From JANQPC01 sp039208375 (GTDB lineage Bacteria; Pseudomonadota; Alphaproteobacteria; Rhodobacterales; Rhodobacteraceae): 64,000 nucleotides of DNA. The notes below the pieces were generated by a model. It saw only the letters and a program-made list of their open reading frames with translations, ran no database searches and had not been told where the DNA came from. The DNA lies in assembly GCA_039208375.1 (NCBI GenBank), contig JBCCRC010000007.1, positions 7,248 through 71,247 of the forward strand. Direction: 5' to 3'. Shown here one piece after another: positions 9,692 through 19,014 of this stretch. Position 1 is the stretch's first letter. Each line of letters begins with the position of its first letter. A program made the position numbers and the translations under genes.

Positions 9692-10576
9692 ATGGGAACC
9701 ACCGCCTCGACCTCTCGCTACCTGATCGCGCCTGATCCCGGCGCCGATGGGCTGAGCCGCGCGATCAATGGAACCGATGAGCACGGCAGGCCGGTCAACG
9801 TTCAGGTAGTGGAAGAGCGGCCCCTCACGATCTTTCTCAACGGGCAAGAGATCGTAACGGCGATGACCGTTGGGGATTACCCTCATTACCTTGCTGTCGG
9901 CTTTTTGAAGAACCAACGCATGCTGCGTCCGGGCGAGACGATTACGGGGATCGACTTTGACGAAGATCTCGAAACAGTTGTCGTGCGCACAGACGGCGCA
10001 ACGCTCCACGAAGAGAAACTGAAAAAGAAAACGCGCACCAGCGGTTGCGCCGTGGGAACGGTTTTTGGCGATATGATGGAGGGGCTCGAAGGCCTTACAC
10101 TTGCTGCGGCTGAGGTGAGGTCATCCTGGCTTTACACGCTGGCCCACGAGATCAACCGAACCCCAAGCCTTTACCTGTCTGCCGGGGCAATCCACGGAAC
10201 CGTTCTTTGCGCCGGCGACCGCCCGCTGTGCTACATGGAGGATGTTGGCCGCCACAATGCGGTTGACAAAATCGCGGGCTGGATGGCGCTCGAAGGCATC
10301 GAGGCCGGGGACAAGATCCTTTACACCACAGGCCGGCTTACCTCGGAAATGGTGATCAAAACCGCACTCATGGGCATTCCCGTGCTGGTGTCCCGCTCGG
10401 GCTTCACGGCCTGGGGGGTGGAGATTGCGCGCGAAGTTGGCCTTACCTTGATCGGCAGAATGCGGGGCAAACGCTTTACATGCCTTTCGGGCGACGACCG
10501 GCTTGTGCGCGATCGTGATCCCGAAGCTGTCCATGAAGAAGCGGCGCGCCACCGACGAAAAGGCGCGCGCGAGTGA
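9692..10576 (+). CDS. fdhD: formate dehydrogenase accessory sulfurtransferase FdhD
   Basis: 294 residues from MGTTASTSRYLIAPDPGADG. FdhD moves sulfur from IscS to the molybdenum cofactor of formate dehydrogenases. Visible signatures are EERPLTIFLNGQEIVTAMT, DYPHYLAVGFL, TSGCAVGTVFGD (Cys119) and CYMEDVGRHNAVDKIAGW, plus TTGRLTSEMVIK. Many FdhD proteins have a CxxC pair at the first Cys site; only one Cys is present here. It is the first gene of a tightly coupled Mo-cofactor operon, and its stop overlaps the GTG of mobA. Confidence 0.92.
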   Translation: MGTTASTSRYLIAPDPGADGLSRAINGTDEHGRPVNVQVVEERPLTIFLNGQEIVTAMTVGDYPHYLAVGFLKNQRMLRPGETITGIDFDEDLETVVVRTDGATLHEEKLKKKTRTSGCAVGTVFGDMMEGLEGLTLAAAEVRSSWLYTLAHEINRTPSLYLSAGAIHGTVLCAGDRPLCYMEDVGRHNAVDKIAGWMALEGIEAGDKILYTTGRLTSEMVIKTALMGIPVLVSRSGFTAWGVEIAREVGLTLIGRMRGKRFTCLSGDDRLVRDRDPEAVHEEAARHRRKGARE

Positions 10577-11190
10577 CGCGACCACCGTGTGTCATCTTAG
10601 CGGGCGGCAAGGCCCGACGTATGGGCGGGGGCGACAAGGGCCTTCTGGAGCTGGCCGGCCAAACCCTGATCGAACGCGTAATTGCCCGTCTCACCCCGCA
10701 ATGCGGCGCCATTGCCATCAACGCCAATGGCGATCCGGCGCGCTTCGCGCATCTAGGCCTGCCGGTTCTGCCCGATAGCGTACCTGGCCATCTCGGGCCC
10801 CTGGCCGGCGTGCTTGCGGGGTTGGACTGGGCAGCAGAGTGCGGCGCGCAAACGATCGTGACAGCCGCCGCTGACACCCCGTTTCTTCCAGGCGATTTGG
10901 CCGCCCGGCTTCTAACCGCCGCCGAGGCTGGGGCGCACCCGTTGGCGCTGGCCGCCACGGAAGAAGAAGGCCGCGTTGTGCGCCACCCCACGTTTGGCCT
11001 GTGGCCGACAGCTCTAAGGGAGGACTTGCGAAATTCCCTGCAAGACGGAACGCGCAAGGTGGTGGAGTGGGCCGATCGCCATAGGGCAGCAATCGCCCTG
11101 TTTGGCGGAAGCGACGCGCCATTCTTCAACGTGAATACGCCTGAAGATCTTGCCACCGCGCGCGATCGGGCGAGGCGCTTGGCACCATGA
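10573..11190 (+). CDS. mobA: molybdenum cofactor guanylyltransferase MobA
   Basis: 205 residues, GTG start overlapping the fdhD stop. The nucleotide-binding loop VILAGGKARRMGGGDKGLLEL is at the N-terminus, and VTAAADTPFLP and NVNTPEDL follow. MobA joins GTP to Mo-molybdopterin to give the guanine dinucleotide form used by DMSO-reductase-family enzymes, including formate dehydrogenase. Its stop overlaps the mobB start (ATGA). Confidence 0.93.
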   Translation: MTRPPCVILAGGKARRMGGGDKGLLELAGQTLIERVIARLTPQCGAIAINANGDPARFAHLGLPVLPDSVPGHLGPLAGVLAGLDWAAECGAQTIVTAAADTPFLPGDLAARLLTAAEAGAHPLALAATEEEGRVVRHPTFGLWPTALREDLRNSLQDGTRKVVEWADRHRAAIALFGGSDAPFFNVNTPEDLATARDRARRLAP

Positions 11191-11681
11191 GGGTTTGGGG
11201 TGTCACCGGCTGGAAGAACTCTGGCAAGACGGGGCTGATGGAGCGGCTTGTGGCGGCCTTCAGCGCCCGCGGGCACACCATCGCCACGATTAAACATGCC
11301 CACCATGGGTTTGACGTGGATCAGCCCGGGCGTGACAGCCACCGCCACCGCGCCGCTGGCGCGCAAGAGGTTCTGGTGGCCTCGAACACACGTTGGGCTC
11401 TGATCCACGAATTGCGCGGAGCAGAAGAACCGCGGCTTGAAGATCTGCTCGCCCAGCTTTCGCCAGCCGATTTGGTTCTGGTGGAAGGCTACAAGCACGG
11501 CGACCACCCCAAAATCGCCTGCCACCGCGCTGAAACCGGACAGCCTCCCTTTGCAGTTGGCGAAGGCGGCGTGCGTGCGATCGCCAGCGATACCGGCCAA
11601 ACCGATCTCGCCAAGCGGCACTTTCACCTCGACGATACCGAAGCAATCGTTGCGTTTGTCTCAAGGGAACTTGGCCTGTGA
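11187..11681 (+). CDS. mobB: molybdopterin-guanine dinucleotide biosynthesis adapter MobB
   Basis: 164 residues. The P-loop is VTGWKNSGKTGLMERLV at residues 4-20, followed by TIATIKHAHHGFDVDQPGRDSHRHRAAGA and LVLVEGYKHGDHPKI. MobB is a GTP-binding helper of MobA. Coupled to both neighbours by ATGA/GTGA overlaps. Confidence 0.92.
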   Translation: MRVWGVTGWKNSGKTGLMERLVAAFSARGHTIATIKHAHHGFDVDQPGRDSHRHRAAGAQEVLVASNTRWALIHELRGAEEPRLEDLLAQLSPADLVLVEGYKHGDHPKIACHRAETGQPPFAVGEGGVRAIASDTGQTDLAKRHFHLDDTEAIVAFVSRELGL

Positions 11682-13795
11682 CCCGGTTTGACACCGTGAT
11701 TGTCGCCGATTGGTCGGCCCGGTCTGCCCCCTCGCCAAAAGCGCCGACGGCGGATGCAATCTGGATCGCGGTTGCCGAGGATGGTGAGATCATCACGCAT
11801 TATCTGCGCACACGCGCAGATGCGGCCGCGTTTTTGACCGCAACCCTACGCGCTGCGCTTGACTCGGGTCGCAGGGTTTTGGCGGGCTTCGATTTTCCGT
11901 TCGGCTACCCCGCCGGGTTTGCGCAGACCCTTGCTGGGCAGGCCAACGCCTTCGCGGTGTGGGATTGGCTGGCGAACACAATCGAAGACGCCCCCGACAA
12001 TGCCAACAATCGTTTCGTGGTGGCCAATGCGATAAACCAAAGCCTTCCCGGCACCGGGCCCTTTTGGGGCCGCCCAAGCAAGCTGAGCCTGCCGCACTTG
12101 CCGGACAAGGGAAGCGCCCGCGCAGGCCACGGCTTCACCGAACGCCGGGCGGTTGAGGGCGCTGTGGCCCGCGCGCAGCCCACTTGGAAGCTCTACACCA
12201 CGGGTTCGGTTGGCTCACAGGCGCTTCTGGGCCTTCCGGTCTTGCAGCGTCTGCGGGAACGCTTCGGCTCGGACCTGGCTGTTTGGCCATTTGAGGCCCC
12301 GGACGCCCCCATCGTGCTGGCGGAAGTTTACCCTTCTCTTTTGGACAGCGTGGTCGCCACAGAGCCCGCGACAGTCAAAGACGAAGCACAGGTACGTGTT
12401 CTGGCCCGCGCACTTGAACGATTGGCCGATGGCGGCGGGCTCGATGCGCTTTTCAACGCAGCGCCCGATGCCGCCAGGCAAGAGGAAGGCTGGATCCTGG
12501 GCGTTGGAGCTGAAGCGGCCCTGCGCGCAGCAGCGCTTCGGGGCCCGGGGCCGCGCGCCCTCCGCAACGATTGCTTTGCCTTGCCGCAGGGCGTCGATTG
12601 GGTTCCTGTCGACGACGCGCTCGACCAGCTGCGCCGCGAGATGCATGCCGTGACGGCACCCGAGAGCTGCGATCTCGAACGCGCCGGGGGCCGAATTCTT
12701 GCGGAAGACGTGCGCGCAGCACGATCGCATCCGCCACATGCCAATGCAGCGGTTGATGGCTACGGATTTGCCCATACCGCCACCGGGCACGGGCCGCAGG
12801 CGCTGCCGCTTTTGGGGGAGAGTGCCGCGGCGGGCGGCGGATCAGTGGGGCCGGTGCCGAAGGGCTCCGCAATACGAATCCTCACCGGCGCGGCGCTTCC
12901 AAAGGGGGTCGATACTGTCATTCTGGAAGAGGACACGACCATCGACGCCGGACATGTGCGCTTCAATGGCCCTGTTAAGCAAGGCGCCAACGCACGGAAG
13001 GCAGGCGAGGATATCGTTGCGGGCGACATTGTCGCAAAAGAGGGTACACGGCTCGGCGCGGCAGAGCTGGCGCTGCTTGCGGCGGCTAACATCGGTTCGT
13101 TCAGCGCGTTTGCCCCGTTGCGCATAGGCGTTCTGTCTACAGGCGACGAACTCGTGCAGCCTGGAACTGGCGAACTGGGTACACCGGACGCCAATCGGCC
13201 AATGCTGCTTTCGCTAGTTGAGCGTTGGGGCCATCAATCGCAGGATCTCGGTATCGCCCCGGATGATCGGGACGCCCTTCGAAGCACTCTTGATGATGCC
13301 GCAAGCCGCGCAGATGCGATCCTGACCTCGGGCGGTGCATCGGCGGGCGATGAAGATCACATGTCTGCCCTGATGGCCACTGAAGGTTCAGTGGCGACAT
13401 GGCGGGTGGCGATCAAACCCGGGCGCCCGCTTCTTCTGGGCCAATGGCGCGGAACGCCGGTATTCGGCTTCCCTGGCAACCCCGTGGCCGCCTTTGTCTG
13501 CGCGCTTGTGTTCGCGCGGCCTGCCCTATCGCGCCTCGCCGGTGGCCCCTGGCTTGCGCCAGCGGGCCGTACGGTTCCCGCGGCCTTCAGCAAGCGAAAG
13601 AAACCTGGACGGCGGGAATACCTGCGCGCGCGGCTTACAGAGGACGGCGCAGCCGAGGTTTTCCCCTCGGAAGGGTCGGGCCGCGTTTCCGGGCTAAGCT
13701 GGGCCACAGGGTTTGTGGAATTGGCTGATGGCGCCGCGACGATCGCACCCGGCGATCCCGTCCGGTTCCTGCCCTACAGCGATTTCGGTCTTTAA
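11678..13795 (+). CDS. fusion of an RNase H-like (DUF429-like) domain with molybdopterin molybdenumtransferase MoeA
   Basis: 705 residues, about 300 more than a usual MoeA, starting with GTG in the mobB stop. The C-terminal part from about residue 290 is MoeA: ANAAVDGYGFA, TGAALPKGVDTVILEED, VLSTGDELVQPG, TSGGASAGDEDHM and FGFPGNPVAAF. MoeA inserts molybdate into molybdopterin-AMP. The N-terminal part begins DTVIVADWSARSAP and contains GFDFPFGYPAGF, which recalls the DUF429 RNase H-like fold; this assignment is by eye. It completes the fdhD-mobA-mobB operon. No frameshift is needed, so it is a true fusion. Confidence 0.88.
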   Translation: MTRFDTVIVADWSARSAPSPKAPTADAIWIAVAEDGEIITHYLRTRADAAAFLTATLRAALDSGRRVLAGFDFPFGYPAGFAQTLAGQANAFAVWDWLANTIEDAPDNANNRFVVANAINQSLPGTGPFWGRPSKLSLPHLPDKGSARAGHGFTERRAVEGAVARAQPTWKLYTTGSVGSQALLGLPVLQRLRERFGSDLAVWPFEAPDAPIVLAEVYPSLLDSVVATEPATVKDEAQVRVLARALERLADGGGLDALFNAAPDAARQEEGWILGVGAEAALRAAALRGPGPRALRNDCFALPQGVDWVPVDDALDQLRREMHAVTAPESCDLERAGGRILAEDVRAARSHPPHANAAVDGYGFAHTATGHGPQALPLLGESAAAGGGSVGPVPKGSAIRILTGAALPKGVDTVILEEDTTIDAGHVRFNGPVKQGANARKAGEDIVAGDIVAKEGTRLGAAELALLAAANIGSFSAFAPLRIGVLSTGDELVQPGTGELGTPDANRPMLLSLVERWGHQSQDLGIAPDDRDALRSTLDDAASRADAILTSGGASAGDEDHMSALMATEGSVATWRVAIKPGRPLLLGQWRGTPVFGFPGNPVAAFVCALVFARPALSRLAGGPWLAPAGRTVPAAFSKRKKPGRREYLRARLTEDGAAEVFPSEGSGRVSGLSWATGFVELADGAATIAPGDPVRFLPYSDFGL

Positions 13796-13806
13796 TCTGA
13801 GGTGCC

Positions 13807-14817
13807 TTAATCGAAGGTACCGGCCACACGGCCGAGCAGCATGAAGCCGCGCGCCGTACGTGTCTCCGCAAGTGCGGCGATCTCGGCATCGCTCGCATGT
13901 TCGGCGAATTCCGAAAACACCTGATCGAACTTGCGCAGGAAGTGATGCACTGTATCGCGGAACACGTGATCGCGCCGCATCCGCGCCGCCGCCAGCGCTA
14001 TGCCAGACCGATCGCGGATCCCGCCGAGCTCGGCGACCGGCCGCCCGCGTTCTCCCTTGGCAAAGCGGCGCCACACTTCGGGCCGAGCGCGGTCGGGCAT
14101 CATATCGTCCATATATATGCCGTCTTGGCTGAGAAGCGTCAGCACATCCTGGCTGGCCTGGATCAGTTCGGCCGCACGCCTGTCGCGCATCGCCCGCGCC
14201 AACGCATCAAACCCCGCGCGATCCTCAGCCGTCTTGGGGAAGTTAAGCGCGGTGATAAAATCGTGCACGGTGATAGGTGGCTCGGCCTCGGCGCTTTCAA
14301 ACCCGAGATCGCTTTGCACATCGGCGTCGCTCTCGGCCGCCGCGGCCTTTGCCTCTGTCACGATGGAAAGGCGGGATGACGAGAATGTCGCCAGCTTTGC
14401 ATCCGTCTCTTTCTGCGCGGCGATCAGAGAATCCAGCTTGCGCTCCAACGAGTCCTTAACACCCATGCCAGACATCTGGCGCTGTGCCACATAAGCCTGG
14501 CGCATGCTATCGAGCGACTCCTGAAGGCGCGCCGTCTCTTCACGCACCGAACGCGCGCTGCTTGCCGCAATCGCAGCCACCCAGATCAGCGCGATCGGCA
14601 TGAAGATGGCGATCGCCACCATAAGGCCCCGCAGGGGGTCGCGCACATCAGCCGCCTCTCGGCCCCCGGTGACAAAAAAGAACAGCGTTGCCAGAACCAG
14701 CCAAACAAGCGACAGCGCAAGTGCAATCAGCTCGCCATTCGTGAGCCCGCGGCCCTGGCCTGCGCGCGCGAATACCCCGAGATCAACCATTGGTCGCTTG
14801 CGTTCGTGTTCGACCAT
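13807..14817 (-). CDS. hypothetical membrane protein with two N-terminal helices and a coiled coil
   Basis: 336 residues. Two membrane helices (about residues 28-50, LIALALSLVWLVLATLFFFV, and 65-87, LMVAIAIFMPIALIWVAAIA) are followed by a charged coiled-coil stretch to about residue 160. The cytoplasmic tail is helical. It resembles a conserved Rhodobacteraceae family without assigned function. It is convergent with the moeA fusion gene (11-base gap) and lies downstream of greA in the same orientation. Confidence 0.7.
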   Translation of the reverse strand: MVEHERKRPMVDLGVFARAGQGRGLTNGELIALALSLVWLVLATLFFFVTGGREAADVRDPLRGLMVAIAIFMPIALIWVAAIAASSARSVREETARLQESLDSMRQAYVAQRQMSGMGVKDSLERKLDSLIAAQKETDAKLATFSSSRLSIVTEAKAAAAESDADVQSDLGFESAEAEPPITVHDFITALNFPKTAEDRAGFDALARAMRDRRAAELIQASQDVLTLLSQDGIYMDDMMPDRARPEVWRRFAKGERGRPVAELGGIRDRSGIALAAARMRRDHVFRDTVHHFLRKFDQVFSEFAEHASDAEIAALAETRTARGFMLLGRVAGTFD

Positions 14818-14842
14818 GCCGCCGTGCCCCCCAGCCCCAGCG

Positions 14843-15313
14843 TCAGCTATACTCTATGTTAAGGATTTCATAGCTCTTTTCACCGCCCGGTGTGCGCACT
14901 TCAACGGAATCGCCCTCGTCCTTACCGATCAGAGCGCGTGCCAGCGGCGATTTTATATTGAGCAACCCGCGTTCGATATCCGCCTCAGGCTCCCCAACAA
15001 TCTGATAGGTTCTTTCTTCGTCAGTATCCTCATCAACCACAGTCACGCGCGCGCCGAACTTGATGGCACCGGCCAGGGATGCGGGATCAATCACATCGGC
15101 GAGCGATAGAATACCCTCTAGCTCTTTCACCCGGCCCTCGATGAAGCTCTGTTTTTCTCGTGCTGCGTGGTATTCGGCGTTCTCTGACAGATCGCCATGT
15201 TCGCGTGCCTCTGCAATTGCGCGGATTACGGCTGGGCGTTCCACGGACTTGAGCGTTTTCAATTCTTCGCTAAGCGCGGTGTGGCCCGCGCGGGTGAGCG
15301 GTATCTTGTCCAT
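14843..15313 (-). CDS. greA: transcription elongation factor GreA
   Basis: 156 residues, the usual length. The N-terminal coiled-coil finger is clear (MDKIPLTRAGHTALSEEL, ERPAVIRAIAEAREHGDLSENAEYHAAREKQSFIEGR), with the acidic tip residues in GDLSENAEY. The C-terminal FKBP-like domain contains YQIVGEPEADI and SPLARALIGKDEGDSVEV. GreA rescues backtracked RNA polymerase by stimulating transcript cleavage. Divergent from the ETF-QO gene across 251 bases. Confidence 0.96.
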   Translation of the reverse strand: MDKIPLTRAGHTALSEELKTLKSVERPAVIRAIAEAREHGDLSENAEYHAAREKQSFIEGRVKELEGILSLADVIDPASLAGAIKFGARVTVVDEDTDEERTYQIVGEPEADIERGLLNIKSPLARALIGKDEGDSVEVRTPGGEKSYEILNIEYS

Positions 15314-15564
15314 TGATCCATCCGGCTGCGCACAGGCGGGCTAAAGCCGCCCCGGTCACGAGAATTTGCACACCTGACCTAAATGCCGCAGGGAATGCAA
15401 GGGCCCGGTGGCCCGAGCCTTCGGCGCGCGGCCCTGAACGCCGCACTGCGGCGCTAAGTATCGCCGCGTCGTTATTGACGGCCAAAGGCCCGAAAGATAG
15501 CCCTTTTGCGTTGTATGTGCCGCCCTATGTTGCGTCACCGAACCCAAGCGCCGGAGGCCAAGCA

Positions 15565-17217
15565 ATGGCTCAGATCGAACGCGAATCCATGGAGTACGAC
15601 GTGGTGATCGTCGGTGCCGGGCCGGCCGGGCTGTCCGCGGCGATCCGCTTGAAACAGCTTGATGCAGATCTCTCTGTCGTCGTGCTCGAAAAGGGTTCAG
15701 AAGTAGGCGCGCATATCCTTTCGGGCGCTGTGCTTGATCCTTCCGGGCTTGATGCCTTGATACCCGACTGGCGGGATCAGGGCGCGCCGATCACCGTCCC
15801 AGTGCGTGATGACAATTTCTATTTGCTGGGCGAAGCGGGGCAGATCCGCCTGCCAAACCTGATGATGCCGCCGCTTATGAGCAATCACGGCAACTACATC
15901 GTCTCAATGGGCAACGTCTGCCGCTGGCTTGCCGAGCAGGCCGAGGCACTGGGTGTCGAGGTTTTCCCCGGCATGGCGTGTTCAGAGGTGGTCTACGGCG
16001 CCGATGGCGAGGTGAAGGGCGTTGTCGCTGGCGAGTTCGGGCTAAACCCCGATGGCACGCCGTCTGACGGGTATGAACCCGGCATGGAACTGCACGGCAA
16101 ATACGTTTTCCTTGGGGAAGGCGTGCGAGGTTCGCTTTCAAAACAGGTGATCGCGAAATACGATCTTGGCGCCGAAGCCGAGCCCCAGAAGTATGGGCTG
16201 GGCATGAAAGAAATCTGGGAGATCGATCCCGAGAAGCATCGCGAAGGCAGCGTGACCCACACAATGGGCTGGCCGCTTGGCAGCAATGCCGGCGGCGGGT
16301 CTTTCATCTACCACCTTGATAATCATCAGGTCTACGTAGGATTCGTGGTTCACCTGAACTACGAGAACCCGCATCTTTACCCCTACATGGAGTTTCAGCG
16401 CTTCAAGCATCACCCGATGGTGGCTAAGCTTCTCGAGGGCGGAAAGCGCATCGCTTACGGCGCACGGGCGATCACCGAGGGTGGCTTCCAATCGATGCCG
16501 AAAGCCGTCGCGCCTGGGGTGGCACTTTTGGGCTGCTCCGTGGGCCTCGTGAACGTGCCCCGCATTAAAGGCAATCACAACGCCATGCTGTCGGGCATCG
16601 CAGCAGCCGAAGCCGCGCACGCCGCCATCGCAGAGGGCCGCTCCTCCGACGAACTGATCGGCTACGATAAAGAGCTGCGCGACGGGCCAATCGGGAAGGA
16701 TCTCAAGCGGGTGCGCAACGTCAAGCCGCTCTGGTCAAAATATGGGCTGATGGCTTCGCTTACGGGGGGTGGCCTTGATATGTGGACAAACAGTCTGCTG
16801 GGCCTGTCGCTCTTTGGCACGCTGGGGCACGGCAAGTCGGACGCCGAAGCCACAGGCAACGCGGCAGAAGCCAAGCCGATCGAATACCCCAAGCCTGACG
16901 GGGTGCTCAGCTTCGATCGCCTCACCAATGTCAGCTTCTCGGGAACCAACCACGAGGAAAGCCAGCCCGCACACCTCAAGCTCATGGATGCTTCGGTGCC
17001 GATACAGGTGAACGTTCCGCAATACGCCGAACCCGCGCAACGCTACTGCCCCGCCGGAGTTTACGAGGTTGTGGAAGAAGACGGGGCGGATGCCCGTTTT
17101 GTGATCAACTTTCAGAACTGCGTGCATTGTAAAACCTGCGATATCAAAGATCCTTCGCAGAACATCGTTTGGACAGTGCCGCAGGGCGGGGATGGGCCCA
17201 ATTACCCCAATATGTAA
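15565..17217 (+). CDS. electron-transfer flavoprotein-ubiquinone oxidoreductase
   Basis: 550 residues; ATG at 15565 is preceded by GGAGG at about 15553. The FAD-binding GAGPAGLSAAIRL lies near residue 17. Membrane/quinone-binding phrases such as GFVVHLNYENPHLYPYMEFQ and the C-terminal 4Fe-4S site NCVHCKTCDIKDPSQNI with an upstream cluster Cys in QRYCPAGVYE complete the picture. The enzyme passes electrons from ETF (fed by acyl-CoA dehydrogenases, such as the one at 5.2 kb) into the quinone pool. Confidence 0.95.
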   Translation: MAQIERESMEYDVVIVGAGPAGLSAAIRLKQLDADLSVVVLEKGSEVGAHILSGAVLDPSGLDALIPDWRDQGAPITVPVRDDNFYLLGEAGQIRLPNLMMPPLMSNHGNYIVSMGNVCRWLAEQAEALGVEVFPGMACSEVVYGADGEVKGVVAGEFGLNPDGTPSDGYEPGMELHGKYVFLGEGVRGSLSKQVIAKYDLGAEAEPQKYGLGMKEIWEIDPEKHREGSVTHTMGWPLGSNAGGGSFIYHLDNHQVYVGFVVHLNYENPHLYPYMEFQRFKHHPMVAKLLEGGKRIAYGARAITEGGFQSMPKAVAPGVALLGCSVGLVNVPRIKGNHNAMLSGIAAAEAAHAAIAEGRSSDELIGYDKELRDGPIGKDLKRVRNVKPLWSKYGLMASLTGGGLDMWTNSLLGLSLFGTLGHGKSDAEATGNAAEAKPIEYPKPDGVLSFDRLTNVSFSGTNHEESQPAHLKLMDASVPIQVNVPQYAEPAQRYCPAGVYEVVEEDGADARFVINFQNCVHCKTCDIKDPSQNIVWTVPQGGDGPNYPNM

Positions 17218-17313
17218 CGGATTTGTCAGCCATGGCGCGTCAATCCGCCGGGGTGATTGCCGTGGCAGGCCGGCCCCGCTAGGCTTTCGGCGATCAGAGG
17301 AGAGCGATCCGGT

Positions 17314-19014
17314 ATGCACCTGAAGACCGCCCTGTTATCACTGGCCCTTGCGGCCGCGACAGCCCTTATCCCCCTTGCCGCAACGGCAGGAAATTCGGGC
17401 GCTTATCTGGCCGCCCGGCAAGCCGGCGGCGACAGTGATTTCGAAGCCGCGGCGCAATACTTCGCCCGCGCGCTGATCAGCGATCGCAACAACCCAGAGC
17501 TGATCGAAAGCACGATGGGTTCGTACCTGTCACTCGGGGATCTTGAACGCGCCGTCCCCCTGGCCCGGCGGATGGGCGACCTGGGCGTCGAAAGCCAGAT
17601 TGCCAGCCTTGTTTTGTTTGGCGATATGGCGAAGCGCGAGGCTTGGGGCGAAATCCTGACCGCGCTCGAGAATGGGCGATCGGTTGGCCCGCTATATGAT
17701 GGGCTGCTCAAAGCATGGGCCTATGTCGGCGACGGCAGCATGTCGATGGCGCTTGAGACCTTTGCGGCGATTGAGGAAGAGCGTGGCACGCAAGCGTTCG
17801 GGCTTTACCATCGCGCGCTTGCATTGGCAGCCGTAGGCGATTTCGAAGGCGCAAACGCGATTTTTGAGGGCGAGGCTGGCGTGAACCTTCGCCTGACGGC
17901 GCGCGGGGTGAGTGCCCATGCGGAGGTTCTGGTGCAGCTCGAGGATAATGCCGGCGCGCTTGCCAAGTTGGACGAGGCAATAGAACGAGCGCCTGATCCT
18001 TACCTGACTTCGCTGAGAGGCCGGATTGCAGCGGGCGGACTAACCCCCTTCACGGTTGTTCGGAATGCCGTCGATGGCATTGCAGAGATGCACTTCAGCA
18101 TTGCGACCGCGCTGACCGGTGAAGCATCAGACGCGTTCACGCTGCTATATTCCCGAATAGTGAATTCGCTTCGCGAAGATCATATCGAAGGCAAAATCCT
18201 GTCGGCCGAACTTCTTGAACGGATGGATCGGTACGAGCTTGCGACGGTCGTTTACGACGCCGTGCCGCTCGAACACCCCTACTTTCACATTGCCGAAATG
18301 GGGCGTGCCGAGGCGCTGAACCAGGCGGGCCGCACCGATGCCGCGATCGAGGTGCTCACACAGCTTGGCAAAACCCATGCCGATCTACCGATCGTGCACG
18401 TTACGTTGGGCGATACGCTACGGCGCCTGGAACGGTTTGAGGAGGCGACGGCACCCTACGATCGCGCCATTGCGCTTCTCGATGAGCCTGTGCGGCCGCA
18501 CTGGTCGCTTTTCTTCTCCCGCGGCATTACCCACGAGCGCACCGGCAATTGGCCTCAAGCCGAGGCTGATTTCCGTAAGGCGCTTGAACTGCAGCCGGAA
18601 CAGCCGCAGGTGTTGAATTATCTCGGGTATTCCTTTGTCGAGATGCAAACCAATCTCGACGAAGCGCTTGATATGATCGAGCGCGCTGTCGAGGGAGAGC
18701 CCAATTCAGGCTACATCACCGACTCGCTCGGCTGGGTTTTGTACCGGCTTGGGCGGTACGAAGAGGCTGTTGTGCATATGGAGCGGGCGGTAGAACTCCT
18801 GCCTGTCGACCCGATCATCAACGACCATCTTGGCGACGTCTATTGGGCCGTCGGTCGGTTGCGCGAGGCCGAGTTTCAATGGCTCCGTGCCCTTTCGTTC
18901 GACCCGGAACCTGACGAAGCGCGGCGAATTCGGCGGAAGCTCGATATCGGCCTGGATGCGGTTCTGGCCGAAGAGGGCGCCGAGCCGCTTCAGATCGCGA
19001 ATGACGACGGCTAG
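17314..19014 (+). CDS. exported tetratricopeptide-repeat protein
   Basis: 566 residues from MHLKTALLSLALAAATALIPLAATAG, a signal peptide probably cut after ATA. The rest is a succession of TPR-like helical pairs; the C-terminal half has canonical repeats (for example NYLGYSFVEMQTNLDEALDMIERAVE and DSLGWVLYRLGRYEEAVVHMERAVE). The family is an alphaproteobacterial periplasmic or outer-membrane-associated TPR scaffold without a defined function. Its last 14 bases overlap the ispE start. Confidence 0.85.
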   Translation: MHLKTALLSLALAAATALIPLAATAGNSGAYLAARQAGGDSDFEAAAQYFARALISDRNNPELIESTMGSYLSLGDLERAVPLARRMGDLGVESQIASLVLFGDMAKREAWGEILTALENGRSVGPLYDGLLKAWAYVGDGSMSMALETFAAIEEERGTQAFGLYHRALALAAVGDFEGANAIFEGEAGVNLRLTARGVSAHAEVLVQLEDNAGALAKLDEAIERAPDPYLTSLRGRIAAGGLTPFTVVRNAVDGIAEMHFSIATALTGEASDAFTLLYSRIVNSLREDHIEGKILSAELLERMDRYELATVVYDAVPLEHPYFHIAEMGRAEALNQAGRTDAAIEVLTQLGKTHADLPIVHVTLGDTLRRLERFEEATAPYDRAIALLDEPVRPHWSLFFSRGITHERTGNWPQAEADFRKALELQPEQPQVLNYLGYSFVEMQTNLDEALDMIERAVEGEPNSGYITDSLGWVLYRLGRYEEAVVHMERAVELLPVDPIINDHLGDVYWAVGRLREAEFQWLRALSFDPEPDEARRIRRKLDIGLDAVLAEEGAEPLQIANDDG

